A stretch of DNA of 64,000 nt from Fodinibacter sp963730365. GTDB lineage: Bacteria > Actinomycetota > Actinomycetes > Actinomycetales > Dermatophilaceae. Below the pieces are notes generated by a model that was given only the letters and a program-made list of their open reading frames with translations, did no database searches and was not told the origin of the DNA. A program made the position numbers and the translations under genes. Positions 1 to 8,055 of the stretch are shown in pieces (the stretch's first letter is position 1; each line of letters begins with the position of its first letter). The stretch lies in contig CAVSRM010000010.1 in the NCBI GenBank assembly GCA_963730365.1, forward strand, positions 124,001-188,000, in the 5' to 3' direction.

Positions 1-1
1 C

Positions 2-1495
2 GTGGAGACCACCGGCATCGAGGTCATCGACGAGGCGGAGCGCACCGCGACTCCTCGTGACCTGTTCTGGCCGTGGTTCGCGGCCAACGTGTCGGTGTTC
101 GGGATCTCCTACGCCGCGTTCGTCCTCGGTTTCGGCATCTCGTTCTGGCAGTCGGTGCTCGTCACCGTACTGGGGATCACGACCTCGTTCCTGCTCTGCG
201 GGATCATCGCCATCGCCGGCAAGCGTGGGTCGGCTCCGACCATGGTGCTCTCGCGCGCGGCCTTCGGGGTGAAGGGCCAGAAGGTGCCGGGAGTCATCTC
301 CTGGCTCACGTCGATCGGGTGGGAGACGTTCCTCGCGATCCTCGCCGTCCTCGCGACCGCGACGATCTTCGAGCAGCTCGGCTGGGGAGGCGGCACCGGC
401 ACCAAGATCGTGGCCGCCGTCGTGGTCGCCGCCATCATCGTCGTGGCCTCGGTGGCGGGCTACCACATCATCATGCGGATGCAGTCGGTGCTGACCTGGG
501 CCACCGGGGCTGTGACGATCATCTTCATCATCATCGCCTCGCGCGAGATCGACTGGTCGGCTGTCGCCGCACTCCCCTCCGGCTCCCCGCAGGCGGTCGT
601 CGGGGCCTTCGTCATGCTGATGACCGGATTCGGGCTCGGCTGGATCAACATCGCGGCTGACTGGTCGCGCTACCAGAGCCGCGAGGCCAGCGGCGGGGCC
701 ATCGTCTTCTGGAACACCGTGGGCGGCGCGACCGCGCCCGTGCTCCTCGTCGTCTTCGGCCTCATGCTCTCGGCGTCCGACGAGGCCATCCTCACCGGCA
801 TCCCGAACGACCCCATCGGCACGCTGGCGACCATCCTGCCGACCTGGTTCCTCGTCCCGTTCCTCGTCGCCGTGATCCTCTCGCTCATCTCGGGGGCAGT
901 CCTCGGCATCTACTCCTCCGGGCTGACCCTGCTCTCCCTCGGGGTGCGGATCCCCCGCCCGGCGGCTGCCCTGGTCGACGGCGTCATCCTGACCCTGGGC
1001 ACCTTCTTCGTCGTGTTCGTCGCCGCCGACTTCCTCGGGCCGTTCCAGAGCTTCCTCATCACCCTCGGCGTGCCCCTCGCCGCCTGGGCGGGCATCATGA
1101 TCGCCGACATCGCGCTGCGCCGCCGCGACTACGACGACGACGCCCTCTTCGACGCGGGCGGCCGCTACGGCTCCGTCGACCTGGTGTCGATCGGCACGAT
1201 GGTCGGGGCCTCCGTGGTGGGCTGGGGCCTCGTCGTCAACAACTTCGCGGAGGCTGCCGCCTGGAACAACTGGCAGGGCTACCTCCTCGAGCCCCTCGGC
1301 CTCGGCACCTACGTCACCCAGGGTGAGGGCGCCCCCTACTGGGACGGTGCCTGGCCCTACTCCAACATCGGGGTCCTGCTGGCTCTCGCGATCGGCTTCG
1401 GCGTGACCTACCTCGCGCGGCGGAGCACGGTGCGCCGCCAGGAGCTGGACCTCCCCGTGCACCCGGGCACGGCCGACCGGGAGACGGTGGCGTGA
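2..1495 (+). CDS. NCS1-family cytosine/purine permease (5' end may lie outside the window)
   Basis: A 497-residue integral membrane protein with about twelve hydrophobic segments. The opening motif TPRDLFWPWFAANVSV and the following glycine-rich helix are typical of nucleobase:cation symporter-1 permeases that import cytosine, allantoin or related purines and pyrimidines. The first usable start is a GTG one base into the window, so a few N-terminal residues may be missing. Its stop overlaps the start of the cysteine hydrolase gene by 4 bp (GTGA), so the two are translationally coupled. The pair looks like uptake plus breakdown of a nitrogen-containing ring compound. The substrate is inferred only from family. 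Confidence 0.88.
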   Translation: METTGIEVIDEAERTATPRDLFWPWFAANVSVFGISYAAFVLGFGISFWQSVLVTVLGITTSFLLCGIIAIAGKRGSAPTMVLSRAAFGVKGQKVPGVISWLTSIGWETFLAILAVLATATIFEQLGWGGGTGTKIVAAVVVAAIIVVASVAGYHIIMRMQSVLTWATGAVTIIFIIIASREIDWSAVAALPSGSPQAVVGAFVMLMTGFGLGWINIAADWSRYQSREASGGAIVFWNTVGGATAPVLLVVFGLMLSASDEAILTGIPNDPIGTLATILPTWFLVPFLVAVILSLISGAVLGIYSSGLTLLSLGVRIPRPAAALVDGVILTLGTFFVVFVAADFLGPFQSFLITLGVPLAAWAGIMIADIALRRRDYDDDALFDAGGRYGSVDLVSIGTMVGASVVGWGLVVNNFAEAAAWNNWQGYLLEPLGLGTYVTQGEGAPYWDGAWPYSNIGVLLALAIGFGVTYLARRSTVRRQELDLPVHPGTADRETVA

Positions 1496-2034
1496 CCACC
1501 GCCGCCACCTCGCCCGACGACGGCTGGCTCGTCGTCATCGACGCCCAGACGCTCTTCGCCGACCCCGACACCTCACCGTGGGGCAGCCCCATGTGGGCGA
1601 CGGCCGTGCCTCGCATCCGCGAGCTCGCCGAGGCACACGGGCCCGCCCGCACCATCCTGACCCGCTTCGTCGCCGACCCCGGACTGGGGGGCTCGTGGGT
1701 GCCGTACTACGAGGAGTGGCCCTTCGCCCTCGTCCCGGGCACGGACCCCCTGTACGACGTGGTGCCGCTCCTCGCCGACCTCACCGAGCACGTCGTCACC
1801 GCCGGGACCTTCGGGAAGTGGCCCGTCCTGCGTGACCTCGTGGGCGACGGCGCCAGGCTGACCGTGACCGGGGTCGCCACCGACTGCTGCGTGATCTCGA
1901 CGGCCCTCCCCGCCGCGGATGCCGGCGCCACGGTGCGGGTGGTGGCCGACTGCTGCGCCGGGTCGACCCCGGAGAACCACGAGCGCGCTCTCGAGGCGAT
2001 GGCCCTCTTCGGCCCGCAGATCACCATCGTCTGA
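1492..2034 (+). CDS. Isochorismatase-family cysteine hydrolase
   Basis: A 180-residue soluble enzyme of the isochorismatase-like cysteine hydrolase fold. The expected catalytic triad is visible as Asp17 (WLVVIDAQ), Lys109 (TFGKWPV) and Cys133 (GVATDCCV). Members hydrolyse C-N bonds in nicotinamide, ureidoacrylate, N-carbamoylsarcosine and similar compounds. It overlaps the upstream permease by 4 bp, which suggests that it processes whatever that transporter brings in. Cys132-Cys133 and a second Cys-Cys pair near residue 154 are slightly unusual. The exact substrate cannot be read from sequence. Confidence 0.87.
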   Translation: MTTAATSPDDGWLVVIDAQTLFADPDTSPWGSPMWATAVPRIRELAEAHGPARTILTRFVADPGLGGSWVPYYEEWPFALVPGTDPLYDVVPLLADLTEHVVTAGTFGKWPVLRDLVGDGARLTVTGVATDCCVISTALPAADAGATVRVVADCCAGSTPENHERALEAMALFGPQITIV

Positions 2035-2155
2035 CCCTCGACTTCTTGCACCTCACCCACGCCCAGGCCCGCATTTTCAGGGGTTAGACGTCGCTGGGGC
2101 GCAATGAGTCGGGGAGGTGAGGGCCTGCTCCGAAGCGGTCGGACCCGGTGGACGG

Positions 2156-3295
2156 TCAGGGGTTCGGGTGTGCGCCGACGACCTGGACGGAGCCGCCGTC
2201 GACTCCCTTGGCGCCGCGCACGACCTCGACACCGTCCTCGAGGGTCACGTCCGCCGCTTCGGACACCTCACCCATGGCCCAGGTGCGGATGCCGCGCGCC
2301 TCCAGCACCGCCGTCGCCGCGTCGACCGACTCGGGGGCGAGCATCGCGACGAAACCGACGCCCATGTTGAGCGTGCGCTCGAGGTCGGCCTGCGGAACCG
2401 ACCCGAGACGCCCAACCGTCGAGAACACCGCGGAGGGCGTCCACGTGGAGCGGTCCAGCCGTGCGTGCAGGTGGTCCGGGAGCACTCTGGCGAGGTTGGC
2501 CGCGAGCCCCCCGCCGGTGACGTGCGAGAGCGCATGGACGTCGACGCCGTCGGTCCTGACCAGGTCGAGCAGGTCAGCCGAGTAGACCCGGGTGGGGGTC
2601 AGGAGCTCCTCGCCCACGGTGCGGCCGAAGTCGTCGACGTGGCGGTCCAGCGCCCAGCCGGCGCTGGCGATCACCCGCCGGACGAGGGAGTAGCCGTTGG
2701 AGTGCAGGCCACTGCTCGCCAGGCCCAGGACGACGTCGCCCGCCCGGACGCGCCGGGGCCCCAGGACGTCCGCGAACTCGACCACTCCCGTCGCCGCTCC
2801 CGCCACGTCGTACTCCTGTGGCCCCAGGAGCCCCGGGTGCTCTGCGGTCTCACCACCGATGAGGGCGACCCGGGCCTGCTCACACGCTCCCGCGATGCCG
2901 GAGACGATCGCCGCGATGCGTTCGGGTACGACACTGCCGCAGGCGATGTAGTCGGTCATGAAGAGCGGCTCGGCCCCGCACACGACGATGTCGTCGACCA
3001 CCATGCCGACGAGGTCGTACCCGATGGTGTCGTGCCGGTCGAGGGCCTGGGCGATGACCACCTTGGTACCCACACCGTCGGTCGACGTCGCGAGGACCGG
3101 CCGCTCGTAGGCCTTGAGGTCAGTGGCGTCGAACATCCCCGCGAAACCGCCCAGCCCACCGAGGACCTCCGGCCTCGTGGCGCGACGGACGCTGTCCTTC
3201 ATCAGCTCGACGGCGCGGTCCCCGGCCTCGACGTCGACCCCGGCAGCGGCATAGGTGATGGGGGTGGGCTGGCCGGTCGCGCTCGAATCGCTCAC
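2156..3295 (-). CDS. purM: Phosphoribosylformylglycinamidine cyclo-ligase (AIR synthetase)
   Basis: PurM closes the imidazole ring of FGAM to form AIR, using ATP, in cytoplasmic purine synthesis. The 379-residue product shows ITYAAAGVDVEAGDRAVELM at the N terminus, then DGVGTKVVIAQAL, GMVVDDIVVCGAEP and GGETAEHPG, all family signatures. The frame stays open far upstream, but the family N terminus begins just after a GTG at 3295. A TAGGCT hexamer lies 7 nt before that GTG, consistent with a leaderless start. It converges with the cysteine hydrolase gene. purF, its common actinobacterial neighbour, is not upstream here. Confidence 0.95.
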   Translation of the reverse strand: MSDSSATGQPTPITYAAAGVDVEAGDRAVELMKDSVRRATRPEVLGGLGGFAGMFDATDLKAYERPVLATSTDGVGTKVVIAQALDRHDTIGYDLVGMVVDDIVVCGAEPLFMTDYIACGSVVPERIAAIVSGIAGACEQARVALIGGETAEHPGLLGPQEYDVAGAATGVVEFADVLGPRRVRAGDVVLGLASSGLHSNGYSLVRRVIASAGWALDRHVDDFGRTVGEELLTPTRVYSADLLDLVRTDGVDVHALSHVTGGGLAANLARVLPDHLHARLDRSTWTPSAVFSTVGRLGSVPQADLERTLNMGVGFVAMLAPESVDAATAVLEARGIRTWAMGEVSEAADVTLEDGVEVVRGAKGVDGGSVQVVGAHPNP

Positions 3296-3680
3296 GACGG
3301 GCAGCCTACCCAGCGATGGCCTACGGGTCGGCGACCAGTCCGGCGGACCGACACGACCGGACGGCGGACCCGTCGACGTCCGAGATGACCCCTCCCGGGC
3401 CGCGCCGTCCGGCGTGTCGGGCCGGACTCGTCGAGGCGAGAAGGCCCCTCCCGGGCCGCGCCGTCCGGCGTGTCGGGCCGGACTCGCCGGGGGCGAGAAG
3501 ATTCCGCTCGTTCGCGTTGACAGGCACTCGGCACCCCCACACACTTCTGCCCGTGGGGGTCCGAGAAATTCGGGACACACGGGGACATTCGACACGCAAC
3601 TGACCGCCACACCACGTTGATTCTTCATTGTGGGGTGCCATGTCGTGCACCCCAGAACGCTTCCCGAAAGGCGATCCCGC
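3296..3680. promoter_or_regulatory. 385-bp divergent intergenic region with promoter-like motif and two hairpins upstream of the NlpC/P60 gene
   Basis: No gene is supported here. After the 56-bp duplication there is a TTGACA at 3517-3522 facing the NlpC/P60 gene, with a weak -10-like ACACTT 18 bp later. Two perfect inverted repeats follow: ACCCCCAC/GTGGGGGT (3533-3540 and 3553-3560) and TGGGGTGC/GCACCCCA (3631-3638 and 3647-3654). The second would form an 8-bp stem 26 bp before the start codon. A leader of this length before a cell-wall hydrolase invites comparison with c-di-AMP (ydaO) riboswitches, but I could not match the conserved core. Confidence 0.45.
3389..3500. repeat. Tandem duplication of a ~56-bp GC-rich unit
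   Basis: Two nearly identical head-to-tail copies (3389-3443 and 3445-3500) start with CCCCTCCCGGGCCGCGCC and end in GCGAGAAG; only a few positions near the 3' end differ. Each copy contains a small hairpin, GTCCGGC-(7 nt)-GCCGGAC. The duplication lies between the divergent purM and NlpC/P60 genes, upstream of the latter's putative promoter. Confidence 0.8.
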
Positions 3681-4766
3681 ATGTCTCCATCTCGCACGTT
3701 CAAGGCCGCACTGGCCGTAGCCGCGATGCTCGGCACCACACTCGCGCTGGCCGCCCCGGCGCAGGCCGCCGTCACCGGCACGGTCGACGTCGCCACCGGC
3801 GCCACGCTGAGCATCCGTAGCACCCCGAGCACCACCGGGACCAAGGTCGGGTCGCTCGCCGACAACGCCACGGTGTCGATCACCTGCAAGACCACCGGGA
3901 CCACCGTCAGCGGAAGCCAGGGCACGACGAACCAGTGGGACAAGGTCTCCACCGGCTACATCTCGCACGCCTACGTCAAGGCGACGACCACGATCCCGTC
4001 GTGCACCACGACCTCGACGACCGGCACCGTGGACGTCGCCACCGGCGCCACGCTGAGCGTCCGCAGCACCCCGAGCACCACGGGGACCCAGGTCGGGTCG
4101 CTCGCCGACAACGCCTCGGTGACGCTGATCTGCAAGACCACGGGCTCCACCGTCACCGGGAGCCAGGGCACGACGAACCAGTGGGACAAGATCTCCACCG
4201 GCTACATCTCGCACGCCTACGTCAAGTTCACCGGGACCTTGACGACGTGCTCGACGTCGACCCCGCCGCCCACCTCCGGCATCTCCACCGGCATCGCCTG
4301 GGGCAAGACGCAGGTCGGGACCCTCTACATCGGCTGCTCCTCGGGCTCCTACCGCTTCGGTGTTGCACCGACGACCGACAAGTACCACGCCCCGACGTCC
4401 TCCTGCCCGGACCAGACCAAGACGTACTACCAGCCCGCCGGCGTCGTCGGCTACGACTGCTCGGGCCTGATGTCGGCCATCCTCAAGAAGTCCGGCATCA
4501 CGCTGGCCTACACCTCGTCGACCGCGATCAAGGACTACCTTCCGGCCGTGACGAAGTCCCTGTCCGCGATGCGCCCCGGCGACATGCTCGCGCGATCCGG
4601 CCACGTCGTCATGTACATCGGCAGCTACAACGGCGTGAACTCGGTCATCGAGTCCACGCCCTACGCCCAGAACACCAACGGCTCGTGGAAGGGCACCCGG
4701 ATCCAGCCCGTGTCCGGCTTCATGAGCGACACCCGCTACGTCGTCCGCCGCGCACCGGGACTCTGA
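3681..4766 (+). CDS. Secreted SH3b-SH3b-NlpC/P60 peptidoglycan hydrolase
   Basis: A 361-residue secreted protein. A Sec signal peptide (MSPSRTFKAALAVAAMLG, cleavage after APAQA) is followed by two nearly identical SH3b repeats, each beginning GTVDVATGATLS and containing STPSTTGTxVGSLADNA, roughly residues 33-112 and 114-195. A C-terminal NlpC/P60 domain carries Cys260 (YDCSGL) and His308 (SGHVVMYIG). It probably cleaves peptide stems in peptidoglycan outside the cell. The ATG at 3681 is chosen over one at 3630 because it gives a clean signal peptide and has GAAAGG about 8 nt upstream. The near-identity of the two SH3b DNA copies suggests recent duplication. Confidence 0.9.
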   Translation: MSPSRTFKAALAVAAMLGTTLALAAPAQAAVTGTVDVATGATLSIRSTPSTTGTKVGSLADNATVSITCKTTGTTVSGSQGTTNQWDKVSTGYISHAYVKATTTIPSCTTTSTTGTVDVATGATLSVRSTPSTTGTQVGSLADNASVTLICKTTGSTVTGSQGTTNQWDKISTGYISHAYVKFTGTLTTCSTSTPPPTSGISTGIAWGKTQVGTLYIGCSSGSYRFGVAPTTDKYHAPTSSCPDQTKTYYQPAGVVGYDCSGLMSAILKKSGITLAYTSSTAIKDYLPAVTKSLSAMRPGDMLARSGHVVMYIGSYNGVNSVIESTPYAQNTNGSWKGTRIQPVSGFMSDTRYVVRRAPGL

Positions 4767-4801
4767 GCCCGCCCGCGTAGCCAGCACCCGGGCGGTCCTC
4801 C

Positions 4802-4863
4802 CCACCTGCCTCGAGTGCGCAGGCGGTTGCCCCGGCAGCCGCGAGCGCACTCGAGGCAGGTGG
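4802..4863. terminator. Perfect 19-bp inverted repeat between convergent genes
   Basis: The left arm at 4802-4820 (CCACCTGCCTCGAGTGCGC) is exactly complementary to the right arm at 4845-4863, with a 24-nt spacer. It sits between the ends of the convergent NlpC/P60 and pntB genes, so it can serve as a bidirectional terminator. There is no T-tract. The arm length exceeds a typical terminator stem. Confidence 0.7.
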
Positions 4864-4873
4864 CGCTGCGACC

Positions 4874-6316
4874 TCAGAGCGCCTTGAGGATGTCCTCGAC
4901 GCGGTCCTTCGCGTCGCCGAAGAGCATCTGGGTGTTCTCGCGGAAGAACAGCGGGTTCTGTACCCCGGCATACCCGGTGGCCATGGAGCGCTTGAACACG
5001 ATGACGTTCTCCGCCTCCCAGACCCGCAGCACCGGCATCCCGGCGATCGGTGAGGCGGGGTCCTCGGACGCCGCCGGGTTCACCGTGTCGTTGGCGCCGA
5101 TGACGAGGACGACGTCGGTGTCGGCAAGGTCGTCGTTGACCTCGTCCATCTCGAGGACGATGTCGTATGGGACCTTGGCCTCGGCGAGCAGGACGTTCAT
5201 GTGCCCGGGCAGGCGTCCGGCGACCGGGTGGATGCCGAAGCGCACGTCGACTCCGCGGTCACGCAGCTTCCTCGTGAGGTCGGCGACGGGGTACTGCGCC
5301 TGTGCCACGGCCATGCCGTAGCCGGGGGTGATGAGCACCGAGTCCGCCCCGGAGAGCATGGCGGCGACCCCCTCGGCGGTGATCTCCCGGTGCTCGCCGT
5401 AGTCGGTGTCGTCGGACACCGTGCCGGCCGCCACCCCGAAGCCACCGGCGATGACCGAGATGAACGAGCGGTTCATCGCCCGGCACATGATGTACGACAG
5501 GTAGGCACCCGAGGAGCCGACGAGCGCGCCGGTGATGATGAGCAGGTCGTTTCCGAGCAGGAAGCCCGCCGCGGCGGCGGCCCAGCCGGAGTAGCTGTTC
5601 AGCATCGAGACGACGACCGGCATGTCGCCGCCGCCGATCGATGCCACCAGGTGCCAGCCGAGAGCGAGGGCCACGACGGTGAGCAGGACGAGGAGGCTGG
5701 TGCGCAGGCCGGTGGACTCCTCCGGCACGGCGGCGTAGGCAACCGTCAGGACGACGAAGGCCGCGAGCGCACCGAGGTTGAGCGCGTTGCGTCCGGGCAG
5801 GGTCAGGGGTGCGGAGCTGATCCGGGCGGAGAGCTTGAGGTAGGCGACGATCGACCCGGTGAAGGTCACCGCGCCGATGAACACGCCGACGGAGACCTCG
5901 ACGTCGTGGATGGTCGGGTAGAGGCTCGCCTCGGCGGCGCTGTTCCAGCCGACGAGGACCGCGGTCAGCCCGACGAAGCTGTGCAGCATGGCGATGAGCT
6001 CGGGCATGCCGGTCATCTCGACCGCTCGAGCCCGGTCGAGACCGATGAGCGCCCCGATCACCATGGCCACGACGATGAGTCCCAGTCCGAGCAGACCGCT
6101 GCCGTCGAGGTCGGCACCTCCGGGGCCGAGCGGGGCGGCATCGACCCCTGCCGTGGCGGCGACGATCGTGATGACGAGGGCGAGGGTCATGCCGATGATG
6201 CCGAAGCGGTTTCCCGCACTAGCCGTCTCGTGTCGCGACAGCCCCGCCAGGGCCAGGATGAAGAGCAGCCCAGCGACGATGTAGGCCCCCTGGACGAGGC
6301 TCAGGGAGAGCGTCAC
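4874..6316 (-). CDS. pntB: NAD(P) transhydrogenase subunit beta
   Basis: A 480-residue membrane protein: an N-terminal set of about nine membrane helices (residues 5-270), then the NADP(H)-binding domain III with GYGMAVAQAQ, IHPVAGRLPGHMNVLLAEA and VLVIGANDTVNPAA. With PntA it couples proton movement across the membrane to hydride transfer between NADH and NADP+, supplying NADPH. The GTG start overlaps the pntA stop by 4 bp, so the subunits are translationally coupled. Length and motifs are normal for the family. Confidence 0.95.
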   Translation of the reverse strand: MTLSLSLVQGAYIVAGLLFILALAGLSRHETASAGNRFGIIGMTLALVITIVAATAGVDAAPLGPGGADLDGSGLLGLGLIVVAMVIGALIGLDRARAVEMTGMPELIAMLHSFVGLTAVLVGWNSAAEASLYPTIHDVEVSVGVFIGAVTFTGSIVAYLKLSARISSAPLTLPGRNALNLGALAAFVVLTVAYAAVPEESTGLRTSLLVLLTVVALALGWHLVASIGGGDMPVVVSMLNSYSGWAAAAAGFLLGNDLLIITGALVGSSGAYLSYIMCRAMNRSFISVIAGGFGVAAGTVSDDTDYGEHREITAEGVAAMLSGADSVLITPGYGMAVAQAQYPVADLTRKLRDRGVDVRFGIHPVAGRLPGHMNVLLAEAKVPYDIVLEMDEVNDDLADTDVVLVIGANDTVNPAASEDPASPIAGMPVLRVWEAENVIVFKRSMATGYAGVQNPLFFRENTQMLFGDAKDRVEDILKAL

Positions 6317-7860
6317 CGGGCCACCTCCTCGCGCCGGAACATGTGCAGCATCCGGGCTGTCACGCGGAACCCTCCGAAGATGTTGATGCTCGCCAGGAGA
6401 ACCCCGATGAAGGCGAGAACGGTGACCCAGACCCGGTCGTGACCGATCTGGAGGAGAGCGCCGACGATGATGATGCCGCTGATCGCGTTGGTCACCGACA
6501 TCAGCGGAGTGTGCAGCGCGTGGTGCACGTTGCCGATGACGTAGAACCCGATGACCACCGAGAGCATGAAGACCATGAAGTGGCCGAGGAACACCTCCGG
6601 GGAGAACGAGGCGACCAGGAGGAAGAGCAGCGCGGCACCCCCCATGAGGGCGAGCCGGCGCTGCTGGCTCATCGGCTGCTTCTTGGGCGGGGCCGGGCTG
6701 GTTGCGACGACCTGGGTGCCGGGCGCGGCTGCCGCCGAGACCTGGACGGGCGGTGGGGGCCAGAGGACCTCCCCCTCATGGACCACCGTCATGCCGCGCT
6801 GCACGACGTCGTCGAGGTCGAGGGCCAGCTCACCGTCCTTCTCGGGGGTGAGCAGCTTGAGGAGGTTGACGATGTTCGTGCCGAAGAGCTGGGATGCCTG
6901 GGTCGGCAACCGGCCGGGAAGGTCGGTGTAGCCCAGGATGGTGACGCCGCCGGGGGTGACGACCTTCTGGTCGGCCACCGTGCCCGCGACGTTGCCGCCG
7001 TTGGCGGCCGCCATGTCCACCACGACCGACCCCGGCTTCATCGAGGCGACCATCTCCTCGGTGAGGAGCCGGGGTGCCGGACGGCCCGGGATGAGGGCGG
7101 TGGTGATGACGATGTCCACGTCGGCGGCCTGCGCGGCATACAGCTCCGCCGCCTTGGCATCGAAGTCGGCGGAGGTCTCCTTGGCGTAGCCGTCTGCCGA
7201 GGGGCCCTCGTCCTCGATGTCGATCCGGAGGAACTCGGCGCCCATCGACTCGACCTGCTCGCCGACCTCGGGACGGGCGTCGAAGGCACGCACGACGGCG
7301 CCCAGCGAGCTCGCCGTGCCGATGGCCGCCAGGCCCGCCACGCCGGCGCCGACGACGAGGACCTTGGCCGGCGGGACCTTTCCGGCCGCGGTCACCTGGC
7401 CCGTGAAGAACGAGCCGAACTCGTGCGCCGCCTCGATGACTGCGCGGTAGCCGCCGATGTTGGCCATGGACGAGAGGACGTCGAGGGACTGCGCACGCGA
7501 GATGCGCGGCACGGCGTCCATCGCGAGTGCGGTGACGCCCCGGGCGGAGAGGGCCTCGACGAGGTCAGGGCTGAGGGCGGGAGCGAGGAGCGACACGAGC
7601 ACCTGGCCCGCGCGGAGCCGCTCCACCTCGGCCTCGCTCGGCGCATTGACCTTGAGCAGGACGTCCGTGTTCCAGACGGCGTCGCCGATGACGTCGGCAC
7701 CCGCCCGCCGGTAGGCGGTGTCATCGAAGCTGGCCGCAGCACCGGCGCCCTCCTCGACGAAGACCGCGTAGCCGAGCCCGACCAGCTGTTCGACGGTCTT
7801 GGGGGTGGCAGCGACCCGGCTCTCGCCGGGCCGCGACTCGCGGGGCACACCAATGCGCAC
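6313..7860 (-). CDS. pntA: NAD(P) transhydrogenase subunit alpha (PntAA-PntAB fused)
   Basis: A 515-residue protein starting MRIGVPRESRPGESRVA. Residues 1-380 form the NAD(H)-binding domain I, with VLVVGAGVAGLAAIGTASSLGA as the nucleotide loop and RPTTAALIPGRPAPRLL-like text near residue 250. The last ~110 residues hold three or four membrane helices (ALLFLLVASF onward). Many actinobacteria split this subunit into PntAA and PntAB; here they are fused as in enterobacteria. It is the first gene of the pntAB operon. The ~195-bp region upstream (7861-8055) shows no gene. Confidence 0.94.
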   Translation of the reverse strand: MRIGVPRESRPGESRVAATPKTVEQLVGLGYAVFVEEGAGAAASFDDTAYRRAGADVIGDAVWNTDVLLKVNAPSEAEVERLRAGQVLVSLLAPALSPDLVEALSARGVTALAMDAVPRISRAQSLDVLSSMANIGGYRAVIEAAHEFGSFFTGQVTAAGKVPPAKVLVVGAGVAGLAAIGTASSLGAVVRAFDARPEVGEQVESMGAEFLRIDIEDEGPSADGYAKETSADFDAKAAELYAAQAADVDIVITTALIPGRPAPRLLTEEMVASMKPGSVVVDMAAANGGNVAGTVADQKVVTPGGVTILGYTDLPGRLPTQASQLFGTNIVNLLKLLTPEKDGELALDLDDVVQRGMTVVHEGEVLWPPPPVQVSAAAAPGTQVVATSPAPPKKQPMSQQRRLALMGGAALLFLLVASFSPEVFLGHFMVFMLSVVIGFYVIGNVHHALHTPLMSVTNAISGIIIVGALLQIGHDRVWVTVLAFIGVLLASINIFGGFRVTARMLHMFRREEVAR

Positions 7861-8055
7861 GGCTGGTCCTCTCCGATCGATCAGGTCGAGTCGAACCTAC
7901 CGTTTCGCGAATCTCGGCGCCGACGGGGCTGACGCGCGGGGGCGTGACCGAGATCTCCATCCCATGGCAGCGGCACTCCGCCGTCCCCCTCGAGAACGGC
8001 GGCGTCTTGCCGACGGTGGCTCCGGACCCACCCCCTGACGGCGGGTCCCGAGTGA

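Noticed and set aside
3517..3680. c-di-AMP (ydaO) riboswitch before the NlpC/P60 gene
   Set aside because: Context fits, but I could not identify the conserved aptamer core, so it is not called.
2156..3952. A 598-residue leftward open frame that would add ~220 residues to PurM
   Set aside because: Family homology begins at the GTG at 3295. The upstream part runs antisense through the repeats and the NlpC/P60 signal sequence.
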